The notes: a model not told the origin generated them from the letters alone. DNA of 58,947 nt from Pirellulales bacterium (GCA_019694455.1 JAIBBY010000030.1:1-58947); one strand, 5' to 3'; positions 16,532-26,247 are shown, counted from the first letter of the stretch. Translations and numbers: made by a program.

Positions 16532-16968
16532 GATCACGTCTCTCCTCTGAGGGGTGAACAAATGTCAGAACGAGGGAAAGGCGGAAACCGCAAGGGCCCC
16601 GCATGTAGGCAATAGGGCAGGGTGGACCGCAATCGTTGCGGCGGCGGGCAGTCGATCGGCTTGCACGACTCCAAGCTCGGTTCGCGAGGCGCTTGCCGCG
16701 CGAAGATCAAGGTCAGTCGCTTGTGCAAAGATCAAATCAAGTCTCCCCGGCCGTAGGGGGGATGTCAACAATTGCCGCTACCGGCGCGCGGTCTCGGCAC
16801 AGGCGGTGCTTGGGTATACGCAGCCAACCGCCCCGTGGTTTGCACGTTCTGAAAAAAATCTCTCTCAGCCGCCGAATATCGCCATGGATTCTGCCACTAG
16901 GCGAATTTCAACCACCACAGCAAAATAGCGATCTTGCCCAGCTAGCCCCACTTCGAGGAACACCCGCC
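16532..16968. other. Divergent intergenic region of 437 bp
   Basis: It separates the minus-strand redoxin gene from apgM and must carry promoters for both. I see no repeat, RNA gene or convincing pair of promoter boxes. Confidence 0.4.
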
Positions 16969-18174
16969 ATGGACATGCACGAACTGACGCGCGACCTGAA
17001 GCAAAAAAGCGACTCGAAGATCGTGATGCTGGTGGCCGATGGACTGGGCGGCTTGCCATTAACCCCCGGCGGCAAGACCGAGCTAGAAACCGCCCGCACT
17101 CCCAACCTCGACCGGCTCGTTGGACAAGGAGTCTGTGGGCTCTCCATTCCGGTCAAGCCGGGCATTACCCCCGGCAGCGGCCCCGGCCATTTGGGACTGT
17201 TTGGTTACGACCCGTTGATCTACCGCATTGGCCGCGGCGCGTTGGAGGCGACTGGCATCGGCTTTGAATTGGGACCGCACGACGTCGCCGCGCGCGGCAA
17301 CTTTTGCACGCTTGGCGCCCAGCGGCTGATCTCCGATCGCCGCGCCGGTCGCATCGCCACCGAAGAAAGCGCGCCGCTCGCCGTGCGCCTGCGCGAGGTG
17401 AAAATCCCCGGCGTCGAGATCTTCGTCGAACCGGTCAAGGAGCATCGCTTTGTGGTGGTGTTTCGCGCGCCCGGTCTGGGCGGCGACGTACACGACACCG
17501 ATCCGCAGGTCACCGGCGTCGCGCCGCTGGCGCCCAAGGCGTCCCAGCCCGGCAGCGAGCGCATGGCCGAGGTCGCGGCCGAGTTCATCCGTCAGGCGGA
17601 AAAATTGCTCGCCGGCGAGAAGAAGGCCAACGGCCTGACGCTCCGCGGCTTCTCGCGTCATCCGGCGCTGCCGAGCTACGAAGAGGTCTACGGGCTCAAG
17701 GCCGCCGCCATCGCCGTGTATCCCATGTATAAAGGTCTTGCGCGGCTGGCCGGCATGACGATCGTCGGCAAGCCGCAAACCTTGGCCGAAGAGGTCGCCC
17801 TGCTCCGCGATCATTACGCCGCGTACGACTTTGTATTTCTGCACTACAAGTACACCGACTCCAGCGGCGAAGATGGCGACTTCGACGCCAAGGTGCGGCG
17901 CATCGAGGAGTTCGACGCCATCATCCCGCAAGTCACGGCCCTCAATCCCGAGGTGCTCATCGTCACCGGCGATCACAGCACCCCCAGCTTGCTCCGTTCG
18001 CATAGCTGGCATCCAGTGCCAACGATCCTCTACTCCAAAGAGTGCCGCAGCGACGGCTGCCAGACATTCGGCGAAAGCGATTGCCTGCGCGGCGGCCTGG
18101 GCCAGTTCGAGGCCAAGTACCTGATGCTGCTCGCCCTGGCCAACGCCGGCCGCCTCGGCAAATTCGGGGCCTAG
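16969..18174 (+). CDS. apgM: 2,3-bisphosphoglycerate-independent phosphoglycerate mutase, archaeal type
   Basis: 401 residues from the ATG at 16969 with GAGGAA upstream; the frame is open further upstream but there the residues do not fit the family. The enzyme interconverts 2- and 3-phosphoglycerate in glycolysis. It belongs to the alkaline-phosphatase superfamily: metal Asp in VADGLGGLP near the start, the nucleophile serine in PGSGPGHLGLFGYDP, and metal residues in VTGDHSTP and SHSWHPVP near the end. The length agrees with ApgM (about 400), not with the 510-residue GpmI type. Planctomycetes commonly carry this form. Cytosolic, monocistronic. Confidence 0.93.
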   Translation: MDMHELTRDLKQKSDSKIVMLVADGLGGLPLTPGGKTELETARTPNLDRLVGQGVCGLSIPVKPGITPGSGPGHLGLFGYDPLIYRIGRGALEATGIGFELGPHDVAARGNFCTLGAQRLISDRRAGRIATEESAPLAVRLREVKIPGVEIFVEPVKEHRFVVVFRAPGLGGDVHDTDPQVTGVAPLAPKASQPGSERMAEVAAEFIRQAEKLLAGEKKANGLTLRGFSRHPALPSYEEVYGLKAAAIAVYPMYKGLARLAGMTIVGKPQTLAEEVALLRDHYAAYDFVFLHYKYTDSSGEDGDFDAKVRRIEEFDAIIPQVTALNPEVLIVTGDHSTPSLLRSHSWHPVPTILYSKECRSDGCQTFGESDCLRGGLGQFEAKYLMLLALANAGRLGKFGA

Positions 18175-18294
18175 CGTCTGGCCGTTCCCTGTCAGACGCC
18201 GCTCGATCGTCCGTATCCACAGGCGCGTGCTCTTGTGCGACACTAGTAGGAGCATTCGCCCGCGCGTCGCCTGCGCGGGTGTGGAAAGTTTGTT

Positions 18295-21144
18295 ATGCGC
18301 GCCATCGCTCTCTGCTGCGTCTTGTTGCTGCCCTGGGCCGCCGAAACGGCGCCAGCGCAAGACAGCCAAATCTTCATTCGCCTGGAAGAGCGGCTCAACG
18401 CCCTCAAAGCCGACAATCGCCTGCCAGACGCCGAAGCTGTCGGCCGCCAGATGCTCGCGCTCGCCCGCCGCGATTTCGCCCACCAGCCGCAGTGGACCGC
18501 CGTGGCGCTGGCCGACCTTGCGGGCGTGCTGTTGGACATGGGGCGCTACCCCGAGGCCGAGCCATTGTGCGTCGAGGCCGTGCGGATCATGCGCCGCGCG
18601 TACGGCGAAAACGATATTCGACTCGCCACTCCGTTGTCGAACCTGGCGAACGTCTACTGGTATCAACATCGCTTTGCCGAAGCCGAGAAGATGCACCGCC
18701 AGGTGTGGCGCCTGCGCGCTCAAGCCTACGGCCCCGACGATCCACGCGTGGCCGACACCATCGAGAACGTCGCCCACGCGATCTCCGAAGCCGGCAAACA
18801 CGCCGACGCGGAACCGCTCTACAAGCATGTATTGAAACTGCGCGTGCAGGCGTTTGGCGGCGAACATCCGGATGTCGTCAAGAGCCTCTACAATCTGGCC
18901 GTCTATTACGACGATCAAGGGCGCGCCGCCGACGCGCTGCCGCTCTATCAAGAGGCGCTGCGGATCACCATCAAGCTAAGCGGCGAGAAAGATCTCATGG
19001 TGTCGCGCATCGCGAGTCGCCTGGGCACACTGCAATTGCGTTCCAAGCGGCCAGACGAGGCCGAGCGCTACTTTCGTCAGGCCCAGTCCATCAACATCAG
19101 CCTCCTGGGGCCAGAGCACCCTTGGGTGCTGGGCGACAGCAGTCTGGCTCGCGTCTACATTCAACAGGGCCGCTTTGAAGATGCCTTGTCCGTGCTCAAG
19201 CAGGTGCTCCAGTTTGAAGAGGGCTACTACGGCGCCAATAGCTCCAACTGCGCCATCTCGCATACCGACCTCGGACGACTCGCCAGCCGCATGGAACAGC
19301 CAGAGCAAGCGCGCCAACAATTCACCCGCGCCATCGAGATCTGCGAGCAGATCGGCGCGCCCCCCCGTCAATTGGCCGATCTGTACATGTTGCGGGCTGG
19401 GATGGCCGTTCAATCATCGCAAGCTGGCGATTGGCAGGCCGATCTCAATCGCTCCCTGGAGTTGGCCGAGCAGGAACGCGAAAACCTTGCCGGCGGCGAG
19501 CAGGAACGGGCGCAAGCCGTGGCGGGTATTCAAGACCACTATCGCCTCGCCTCCATGATGTTCGCAGCGGCGGACCAGTTGGATCGAGCCTGGGAAATCA
19601 CCGAGCAATACCGCTCGCGCACGCTCGTCGAGCAAATGTTGCTATCCCAGGTCGATTTATTGAGCGACGTGCCGCCCGATCAAGCGCGCCAATTGCGCGC
19701 CGCCGAACAGGCCGCCGCCCAGCAAGTGACCGAGCTAGAACGGCAACTGGCGGCGCTTCCCAATCAACCCACGCCGGCAGCCAATCCAAACGAGCAGCGC
19801 GCCGCGCTGGTCCAACAACTCGCCGCCGCGCGGCAAAGGCTTGTGGCCGCCTACGCCGATATTCGCACCGCTAGCCCACTCTATCGGCAAGCGCTCAGGG
19901 CGGGCGAAAAAGTCTCGCTCGACGCGATGCGTCAATGGCTACAGGACCAACAGGCCCTGCTGCTCTATTTCACAGTCGACGATTCGACCGGCTTTCTCTT
20001 CACGCTCGATGGCTCCCCCCAGCCGCCCCGCCGCGTGCCTTTTGAGTTGACCGCCGAGCAACAGGCCGGGCTGGGCGTGCAAGGTGATTTGCTCTCGGGC
20101 GCCATGTTGCAAAAGTTATTTCTCGACGAATCCAATGGCTTGCTCCGCCAAATCACCAATCCACAAAAAGCGTTGACCAGCGCGGACAAACTGCATTGGT
20201 TGTGGCAGACGCTCATACCGGAGCAACAACGCGCCGACATCACCAGCGGAAAATACAAGCGACTGGTGGTCATCCCCGATGGTCCACTGGCCATGTTGCC
20301 GTTGGAGTTGCTTGTGGTCGAACCCGGCGACCAGCCCAAGTATCTGCTCGACCTGGAGATTCCGATTATCTACGGACCCTCGCCGACCATCCTTTATCAA
20401 CTGGCCCATCGCGGCGCATCTACCGCCGCGCCGGCCGCGGAACCAATCCTCACCGTGGGCGACCCCGACTACTCGCCGGCGTCCCAGCGGCCAGCCGCCG
20501 ATCCGCTCCCCGCCCGCTATGGTGGCGCCGGCGGCGCGCTCGGCCGGCTGCCCTACTCAGGCCGCGAGGCAAACTGGGTTGCCGAGGTCTTTAAGAACAA
20601 CAACATTGCTGCGCAGATGCTGCTCGCCGCGCAGGCCACCGAGGGTCAGGTGCGGGCCAAGCTCGCCGGTCGGCGGATTGTGCATCTGGCCTGTCACGGA
20701 CTGGTCGATCCCGTGTTCGGCAACTTCTTTGGCGCGCTTGCCTTGGCGCCATCACCCCGCGCCGCGGCCGATCCGCGCGACGATGGGTTTCTCACCCTCA
20801 ACGAGATTTGCCAGTTGAATCTGTCTGCCTGCGAACTGGCCATCTTGAGCGCCTGCGAAACCAACTACGGTCCCCAGCAAGACGGCGAGGGCAACTGGGC
20901 GCTCACGCGCGGCTTCCTGGTGGCCGGTTCGCGCCGTGTGGTGGCCAGCAATTGGCTGGTCGACGACGAGTCCGCCGCCAGTCTAATCAGCTACTACTGC
21001 GGCATCCTGGCCCGCGACGAGAAGCAAGGCGCGCCCGTCGACTACGCCGCCGCGCTTGCCGAGGCCAAGCGATTCATTCGCGCTCAACCGCGCTGGCAAC
21101 ACCCCTACTACTGGGCGACTTTCGTGTTGGTCGGTCCCGGATAG
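18295..21144 (+). CDS. Secreted TPR-CHAT (caspase-like) protein
   Basis: 949 residues from an ATG with GGAAAG upstream. A signal peptide (about 1-22) is followed by about eight TPR units of the kinesin-light-chain type (30-340), an Ala/Gln-rich coiled-coil linker (about 450-530) and a C-terminal CHAT domain (about 640-949). The predicted catalytic pair is His801 (IVHLACHG) and Cys854 (ILSACETNYG), both present. CHAT domains are caspase/separase relatives; some are proteases regulated by partner proteins that bind the TPRs. Export of such a protein suggests a role outside the cytoplasm or in surface processing. It is monocistronic and no immunity or adaptor gene is adjacent. Confidence 0.9.
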   Translation: MRAIALCCVLLLPWAAETAPAQDSQIFIRLEERLNALKADNRLPDAEAVGRQMLALARRDFAHQPQWTAVALADLAGVLLDMGRYPEAEPLCVEAVRIMRRAYGENDIRLATPLSNLANVYWYQHRFAEAEKMHRQVWRLRAQAYGPDDPRVADTIENVAHAISEAGKHADAEPLYKHVLKLRVQAFGGEHPDVVKSLYNLAVYYDDQGRAADALPLYQEALRITIKLSGEKDLMVSRIASRLGTLQLRSKRPDEAERYFRQAQSINISLLGPEHPWVLGDSSLARVYIQQGRFEDALSVLKQVLQFEEGYYGANSSNCAISHTDLGRLASRMEQPEQARQQFTRAIEICEQIGAPPRQLADLYMLRAGMAVQSSQAGDWQADLNRSLELAEQERENLAGGEQERAQAVAGIQDHYRLASMMFAAADQLDRAWEITEQYRSRTLVEQMLLSQVDLLSDVPPDQARQLRAAEQAAAQQVTELERQLAALPNQPTPAANPNEQRAALVQQLAAARQRLVAAYADIRTASPLYRQALRAGEKVSLDAMRQWLQDQQALLLYFTVDDSTGFLFTLDGSPQPPRRVPFELTAEQQAGLGVQGDLLSGAMLQKLFLDESNGLLRQITNPQKALTSADKLHWLWQTLIPEQQRADITSGKYKRLVVIPDGPLAMLPLELLVVEPGDQPKYLLDLEIPIIYGPSPTILYQLAHRGASTAAPAAEPILTVGDPDYSPASQRPAADPLPARYGGAGGALGRLPYSGREANWVAEVFKNNNIAAQMLLAAQATEGQVRAKLAGRRIVHLACHGLVDPVFGNFFGALALAPSPRAAADPRDDGFLTLNEICQLNLSACELAILSACETNYGPQQDGEGNWALTRGFLVAGSRRVVASNWLVDDESAASLISYYCGILARDEKQGAPVDYAAALAEAKRFIRAQPRWQHPYYWATFVLVGPG

Positions 21145-21199
21145 CGACCGCTGAAGCGCCGGCCGTCTCGGCATCCTCCGAACACAACCGCCCATTGGC

Positions 21200-22726
21200 T
21201 CACCGCGGCCATTCCACCGGCTCCTTGCCTGCCGGCGTAATCAACTTGCGCACCACATCCTCCCCCGCGCGGCTGCTGATGTAGTGTACGCTTCCATCGC
21301 CCAAGAGCGCCACAAACCCCTCGCCAAAGTGCTGACCCAATCCGGCCAGCGGCCGCGCCGCGTCGTACGCCAGATCGGCGGGCCGCGTCCACTCCACGGC
21401 GTGCGCGTCGTCGGCCTCCAGCATCAAGATCGTGTTCGACGTGCCGTCGATGAAATTCTTGAACTCCAGGCCCTTGCCGCCTGGAAACGCCGTCGCCTCG
21501 CCAATCGGCAGCACCGCGCACGTCTTGCCCGCCGCAATCGCTTCGGCCCTGCCGATCTGAAACACCGCCGGCATCTCCTTGAGTAGCGGCCGGTTGTGCT
21601 CGCTGTCCCACGGCTCGTCGAGTTTGAACCGTTTGTAAAGCTCTCCTTGGTCGAGATACGGCAACAGCGCCACGCGCCAGCTCAATAGCGGCTTGCCATC
21701 GGCGCCGGTGATCGCCGCATTCGGAAAACGCTTTTGCGCGTCGTGAAAGTTGTGCATCGCCAGGCCAAGCTGCTTGAAGCAGTTCTTCGCTCGCGCGCGG
21801 TCACTGGCGCTGCGGGCCGCCTCCATCGCCGGGCGAATCGCCGCGTCGAGCGCCGCCAGCTTGTCCCCCGCCAGTTCCAAGGTCACGTTGTCCCCTTCGA
21901 CCTTTGGCGTCAACGCGGTCGCCAGCGGCGCGAAGGGCCTCAGCTCGTTGACTCGCGGCAATGTCTTTTTGAGCTGCTTGAGCCAGCCCGTCACGGCCGC
22001 CTCGGCCCGCGCGGCGCTGGCCGGCGAATCGGTGTGCAGCACGATCCGCAATTGGCGCTGCGGCTCGTAGGCCACCGCCGTCCACTCGGTCGCCGCGACG
22101 ATCTCTCCTAGCGCGTCGCCCGCCAGTTGCGGCGCGGCGCTTGGCAATAGCTCCGTCAGCACGCGGCGTTGATCGGCCGATGGCGCAATCGCCACCGCCA
22201 GCGGCGCGTCGCCCGCCGCGGCCATCGCCGTGGCCAGTTCCGCTCTCGGCGCGGCCGGCTCTTCGACCAGCGCCGCGGGACCGGCCAGCACCACGCCATC
22301 GCGCGGCTCAACGCGCAATTCTTGCCTCGTAGACGCGCCGGCAAACTGTTCCAGCGCCTTGGCCACCTCGCGCCCTTGCGCCTCGCTGGTCACCGGCACA
22401 ACCAACAAGGCCGAAAGCGCCCCCTTGCCGTCCCGCGATGTGCCGAGCAACAGCACGCAGCGCCCGGCCCCCAGGTCGGCCAATTGCCGGGCGGCCGCTG
22501 CCAACTCCTCGTTGGTGATTGGAGTGGGGGTCGAGATCTGCCCGCGCAACATCGCCATTGCCAACGACACGTCTTCACCCTGCAATCGCGCCAGATCGAT
22601 CCGCGCTACGGCGATCGTGCCGGCCCGCGCCTGCGACGACCAGGCCGCCAGATCGGGCTCGGCCGCCAGCGCCGGCGCCGCCATCGAGACAACCAACACG
22701 ATCGCGGGCATCCATAAACTTCGCAT
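21200..22726 (-). CDS. Exported DUF1559-domain protein, last gene of an ECF sigma unit
   Basis: 508 residues. A signal peptide (about 1-21) is followed by a long N-terminal domain of unknown fold and a C-terminal DUF1559 segment. Hallmarks are CFKQLGLAMHNFHDAQKRFP, LLSWRVALLPYLDQGELYKR and the final FVALLGDGSVHYIS. DUF1559 is strongly expanded in planctomycetes, usually behind a type IV pilin-like N-terminus, which is absent here. It starts 26 bp after the preceding gene, so it is probably co-transcribed with the sigma factor. Function unknown; an envelope protein is likely. Confidence 0.85.
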   Translation of the reverse strand: MRSLWMPAIVLVVSMAAPALAAEPDLAAWSSQARAGTIAVARIDLARLQGEDVSLAMAMLRGQISTPTPITNEELAAAARQLADLGAGRCVLLLGTSRDGKGALSALLVVPVTSEAQGREVAKALEQFAGASTRQELRVEPRDGVVLAGPAALVEEPAAPRAELATAMAAAGDAPLAVAIAPSADQRRVLTELLPSAAPQLAGDALGEIVAATEWTAVAYEPQRQLRIVLHTDSPASAARAEAAVTGWLKQLKKTLPRVNELRPFAPLATALTPKVEGDNVTLELAGDKLAALDAAIRPAMEAARSASDRARAKNCFKQLGLAMHNFHDAQKRFPNAAITGADGKPLLSWRVALLPYLDQGELYKRFKLDEPWDSEHNRPLLKEMPAVFQIGRAEAIAAGKTCAVLPIGEATAFPGGKGLEFKNFIDGTSNTILMLEADDAHAVEWTRPADLAYDAARPLAGLGQHFGEGFVALLGDGSVHYISSRAGEDVVRKLITPAGKEPVEWPR

Positions 22727-22752
22727 CGTCGGGGCTCCGTGAATTGAGGGCC

Positions 22753-24162
22753 TCAGTCGGCCTGGGGTTCGATGGTCAGCTCGTACTGAAACTGATCGGC
22801 AACCTTCGCGGGCCGCAGAATCGCCGTCTTCCCTTCCAGTCGGTACTCAAACGCGCCCCCCGTCGCCGGGTCGACCGGCACAGGCACGGCCGTCACCTCG
22901 GCCAGGCTGGCGGGCAGCTTGCCGTTGTGTTCCGCCGCGTGCAGCCGCAGCGCCTCAATCGCGCGCAACACCGCGATCTTTTGCGTCAGCCGCATCTGCG
23001 CCCTGTTGGCGGCGCCCACGTCTGGCAGCAGCATCCTGGCATAAAGGCCTGCTGGCGACGCTGACACCTCGCGCAGGCGCTTGTCAAACGCGGCGATACC
23101 CAGCTTCGCCTCGGGGTAAGGCCGCGCGGCCCACAAGATCGACTCGTCGAGCAGGTTGCGATACGCCTCGATCCAGCGCAGCGCCAGCACCTGCGCCACC
23201 GGCATCGCCTCGACCAGTTCGGCCGGGCGCCCCCCGGCGATTAGTTCCTGCTTGAATTGCGAATAGCTCGCCAGCGCCGGCAACATAAGCTGCCCAGCCG
23301 GAGTCAACATGGCGCTCAGCGATCCCCGCGCATCCCCTCCCGCCATATCGAACAGCTCGCCAAGTTGCTTGGCTAGGTCGTCCGCCTGCTGGCGAGAGAG
23401 CACGCTGGTTTGCATCGCCGCCAACAGCGGCGCTGGGATCTCCGCCTCCAGCCAAAGCTGCTCCGCCTCGATGCCTGCCCGCATGTCGATGAGCGGATCG
23501 GGCAGTTCGGTCAACGCCCAGTACAAGTTCGGAGCGTCGTCGGAGGCGATCCAGTTCTCGATCTCGGCCAGCGCAAGCTGCGCGCAGGCCACGCCGACCA
23601 GTGAACTGATGAGCGGGCCCGACTCGGCCACCTGCCGCGACATCCTCAATGTCGTGGCCAGTGTGCGCGCGGCGGCCCCGTGATTGCCCTGCAAAATCTC
23701 CAAGCGCGCCTTAAGCACAAGCAGCCGGCCTGCCCGGCGCAATTCCTGCATCTCTGGCAACTGCGTGGCGACGCCTTGCTCGCGAATCGGTATGTCCCAC
23801 ACCGCCTGTTGTCGGCGCGCGCCAATCTCGATCTCCGCCAGCGCGTTCTTGTACGCGGCCAGCGTCTTTTGCGCCTGGTCGCGCGGCAGCTTGGTGGCTG
23901 GCTCGCTGAGATGCTCGGCTAGCGCGTCGGCCTGGCCGGGCGGATCGACCATCTGCATCAGTACGATCGCCCGGTAGTACAACCCGGCGGCGTTGCCCGC
24001 TTTCAACTCGCGCGCCGCCGGATAAAGTCGCAGCGCCAGCGCCGGCTCGGGCCGACCGGCGGGTTGCGCCGTAAGCCGTGTCACGTGCGCTTCGTCCTCC
24101 GCGCGCGCCGCGCTTGCTAGCGCCAGAACCACCGCCAACCCCCACCATCGTATTGCGTTCAT
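22753..24162 (-). CDS. Exported protein of unknown function in the ECF sigma unit
   Basis: 469 residues. A signal peptide (about 1-21, cut near ASAARAED) is followed by an entirely helical body. The C-terminal 90 residues have a pattern seen in other planctomycete exported proteins: LRAIEALRLHAAEHNGKLPA, then VPVDPATGGAFEYRLEG. I know no function for it. The ATG at 24162 overlaps the stop of the preceding membrane-protein gene as ATGA, so translation is coupled. The product is a candidate target or partner of the sigma/membrane pair upstream. Confidence 0.75.
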   Translation of the reverse strand: MNAIRWWGLAVVLALASAARAEDEAHVTRLTAQPAGRPEPALALRLYPAARELKAGNAAGLYYRAIVLMQMVDPPGQADALAEHLSEPATKLPRDQAQKTLAAYKNALAEIEIGARRQQAVWDIPIREQGVATQLPEMQELRRAGRLLVLKARLEILQGNHGAAARTLATTLRMSRQVAESGPLISSLVGVACAQLALAEIENWIASDDAPNLYWALTELPDPLIDMRAGIEAEQLWLEAEIPAPLLAAMQTSVLSRQQADDLAKQLGELFDMAGGDARGSLSAMLTPAGQLMLPALASYSQFKQELIAGGRPAELVEAMPVAQVLALRWIEAYRNLLDESILWAARPYPEAKLGIAAFDKRLREVSASPAGLYARMLLPDVGAANRAQMRLTQKIAVLRAIEALRLHAAEHNGKLPASLAEVTAVPVPVDPATGGAFEYRLEGKTAILRPAKVADQFQYELTIEPQAD

Positions 24163-24728
24163 GCCGATTCCTTTTTGTCGAAGGTTGTGGCTGACGGTCG
24201 CTCATTCGTCTCGTCGAGCAATCGGTTCCAGGCTTCGCGGTCTCCCCAGCGTAGCGCCGGCCGTTCGCGGGCAGGCCGCGCGGGGCGCCAACTTGCTTCT
24301 GCATATTCAGCGCGGTACAGGGCGGCCGGGCTCCAGCGCCAGGCCCCGACCTGCCAACTGGCGCCGGGCCACGGCTGGCTTGGCAAGGGATTCGTTGTCG
24401 TCGGCGGCTGCTGCGCGATCGCCGGTTCGCTCGCTTGCTGTGCGCTGGCTTGCGCCGCCGCGTCGTCGCCGATCAAGTCGCTCGTGCGCACATACACCAC
24501 GCGCTCGCGCGGGTTGACCCACAAGCCAAGCGCCAGCGTGCCCGCTACCAGCGCCAAGGCGGCGGTTGCCAGGGGCCAGCGCCAGCCCACGGCGCGCGGC
24601 GCGATCGATTGTTGCCCCAGCCGATACATTAGCCGGTCGCGATCAACGCCGCCGGCCGCCGGCGTCAGTCCCGCCAGCGCGGCCTCCAACGCTTGCAGTT
24701 CGCTGGTCAACTCGTTGAATTCGGACAT
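24159..24728 (-). CDS. Single-pass membrane protein, possible anti-sigma factor
   Basis: 189 residues from the ATG at 24728, overlapping the end of the sigma gene by 22 bp. The N-terminal 45 residues are soluble and helical, followed by one transmembrane helix (about 50-70, WPLATAALALVAGTLALGLW) and a Gln/Pro/Trp-rich outer domain. This is the layout of membrane anti-sigma factors: short cytoplasmic domain, one helix, external sensor. The zinc-binding HxxxCxxC motif of the ZAS group is absent, so the role rests on gene position and topology only. Confidence 0.6.
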   Translation of the reverse strand: MSEFNELTSELQALEAALAGLTPAAGGVDRDRLMYRLGQQSIAPRAVGWRWPLATAALALVAGTLALGLWVNPRERVVYVRTSDLIGDDAAAQASAQQASEPAIAQQPPTTTNPLPSQPWPGASWQVGAWRWSPAALYRAEYAEASWRPARPARERPALRWGDREAWNRLLDETNERPSATTFDKKESA

Positions 24729-25201
24729 GACACACCCAATCGCTTTCGCAATTCGCCCAGCCCAGCCACGTAGCGCCGCTGCGCCGCGCTGGTTGAGCAG
24801 CCCACCAGTTCGCCGATTTCCGTAAAGCTCAACCCGCCCCACAGCCGCGCGACGACCACTTCGCGCGCGTCGGTATCCAATTGCCGCAGTCCTTCGGCCG
24901 CCATCCGACCGTCGAGCCAGTCCACTATGCCCGGCTCAAACCAATCGCGCCGCGTGGCCGCCGCGGCCTCGTGTCGTCGGCGCCGTCGCGCCCCTCGCGC
25001 CGCCGTCAGCGCCCCGTTCCGCACCGCGCGATAGAGCCAGGCCAATGGCCGGTCGGGCAGCGGTCGCTCGCGCGCTAGTCGCAAGAGCGCCTCTTGCACC
25101 ACGTCTTCCGGCGCGTCGCACAGCGCCCGTGCGTACAGTTCCAGCGCCCGCCCTTGCGTGGCCAACAGATCGCGCACCAGCGTTAGGGCCGCTTCGTCCA
25201 T
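24707..25201 (-). CDS. ECF-type RNA polymerase sigma factor
   Basis: 164 residues. Region 2 is recognisable as DAPEDVVQEALLRLARERPLP with RPLAWLYRAVRNGALTAAR. Region 4 is LDTDAREVVVARLWGGLSFT followed by the helix-turn-helix EIGELVGCSTSAAQRRYVAG. Length and the two-domain layout fit extracytoplasmic-function sigma factors. It heads a four-gene minus-strand unit with overlaps or short gaps: sigma, membrane protein, exported protein, DUF1559 protein. It probably controls its own operon and envelope genes. Confidence 0.88.
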   Translation of the reverse strand: MDEAALTLVRDLLATQGRALELYARALCDAPEDVVQEALLRLARERPLPDRPLAWLYRAVRNGALTAARGARRRRRHEAAAATRRDWFEPGIVDWLDGRMAAEGLRQLDTDAREVVVARLWGGLSFTEIGELVGCSTSAAQRRYVAGLGELRKRLGVSCPNSTS

Positions 25202-25574
25202 GCTCCGCCTGGTTCAGTCTCGCGGGCGTGTTGCTCTCTCAACAGGTAGACGCCGGTCGAGCCTAATCCTTCCCGCGCGCGGCGGCAAAATTCGCCCAAC
25301 GCCACCAGCCGGCTGCGCGCCCCTTGCTGCCGAATTGACAGGCGCCGGTTGCTGGTCGCTGCCAGCCGGCAACGCCGCCGCAAAGTCTTTGACCGCGAAT
25401 TTTGCTGCATGCGCCGCCAGCGCATGCTAGAAGTACTTATAGGGCCAATACTTTGGCTCACGAACCAACTGAGATATGCGCGACCTGGGCAATTTGGTAC
25501 TTAGTTTGCATCTTGCAGCCAATGTCCATTTGCTCACAAGCACTTACAACCGCGGACTTGGTTGAGGCACAGCC
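25202..25574. other. Divergent intergenic region of 373 bp
   Basis: It lies between the ECF sigma unit and the receiver-domain gene and should carry both promoters. Two overlapping short frames here (25158-25430 and 25183-25461) show no protein pattern. I find no clear operator. Confidence 0.4.
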
Positions 25575-25976
25575 GTGATCGGACGGCAACCTTCCATCCT
25601 CATCACCGACGACGATCGCAACTTTCGCGAGGCGATTCGCGACGTGCTGGAGCCGCACGGCTTTCGCACTTTGCTCGCGCGCGACGGCGAAGAAGCGCTG
25701 TCGATCCTCCGCGTCGCCCCCATCCATATCGTGCTCACCGATATGCACATGCCGCGGCTCACCGGCCTGGAAATGATTCGCCGCGTCCATCAGATGCGCG
25801 GGCTCTTGCCGTGCATTCTCATGTCGGCCGAGGCAGACGATACCCTGGTCCGCGAGGCCCAGGAGGCGCAGGCCTTCACCGTGCTCCCCAAGCCGATCAG
25901 CGGCCGGGCGATCCTCAACACGGTCGGCTTCGCCCTGCGCCGCAACTATGGCTGGCGCTGCCTGCCGCAGTCTTAA
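25575..25976 (+). CDS. Stand-alone response-regulator receiver domain (CheY-like)
   Basis: 133 residues from a GTG. All key residues are present: acidic pocket ITDDDRN near residue 10, phospho-acceptor Asp in VLTDMHMPRLTG (about 56), and the conserved Lys in VLPKPISG (about 108). There is no output domain, so it acts by protein contact or as a phosphorelay intermediate. No histidine kinase is adjacent. It diverges from the ECF sigma unit, which may or may not be a functional link. Confidence 0.88.
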   Translation: MIGRQPSILITDDDRNFREAIRDVLEPHGFRTLLARDGEEALSILRVAPIHIVLTDMHMPRLTGLEMIRRVHQMRGLLPCILMSAEADDTLVREAQEAQAFTVLPKPISGRAILNTVGFALRRNYGWRCLPQS

Positions 25977-26168
25977 GCGCGCGGCTCTTGCCGCTGTCTC
26001 CCGTGCCCCCCGCGTACCACGGCGAGTTCGACTCGTTATTTCAATAATCGGCCAAAAACTGAAATAACGCGCCCCTTGTCTTCCATTCTCCGCGACTGTG
26101 CCGTTCCGCGGCGAACGCCCTTGTCCCGGCCGTATTCGCGGACCCAAACCGCCCCAAAACACCGTTCG

Positions 26169-26198
26169 TTGACGGTCGCTTTCTGGTCTGACTAATAT
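26169..26198 (+). promoter_or_regulatory. Sigma-70-type promoter for the exported protein at 26248
   Basis: TTGACG (26169-26174), 18-bp spacer, TAATAT (26193-26198). An inverted repeat GGTAA-ATAA-TTACC (26207-26220) lies at the expected transcription start and could be an operator. Confidence 0.65.
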
Positions 26199-26247
26199 AC
26201 CTAAGAGGTAAATAATTACCCCGCTGCGCCCCTCATAGGAACAGGTC

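Noticed and set aside
17083..18951. 622-codon minus-strand frame
   Set aside because: Antisense to apgM and the TPR-CHAT gene, both with firm family motifs.
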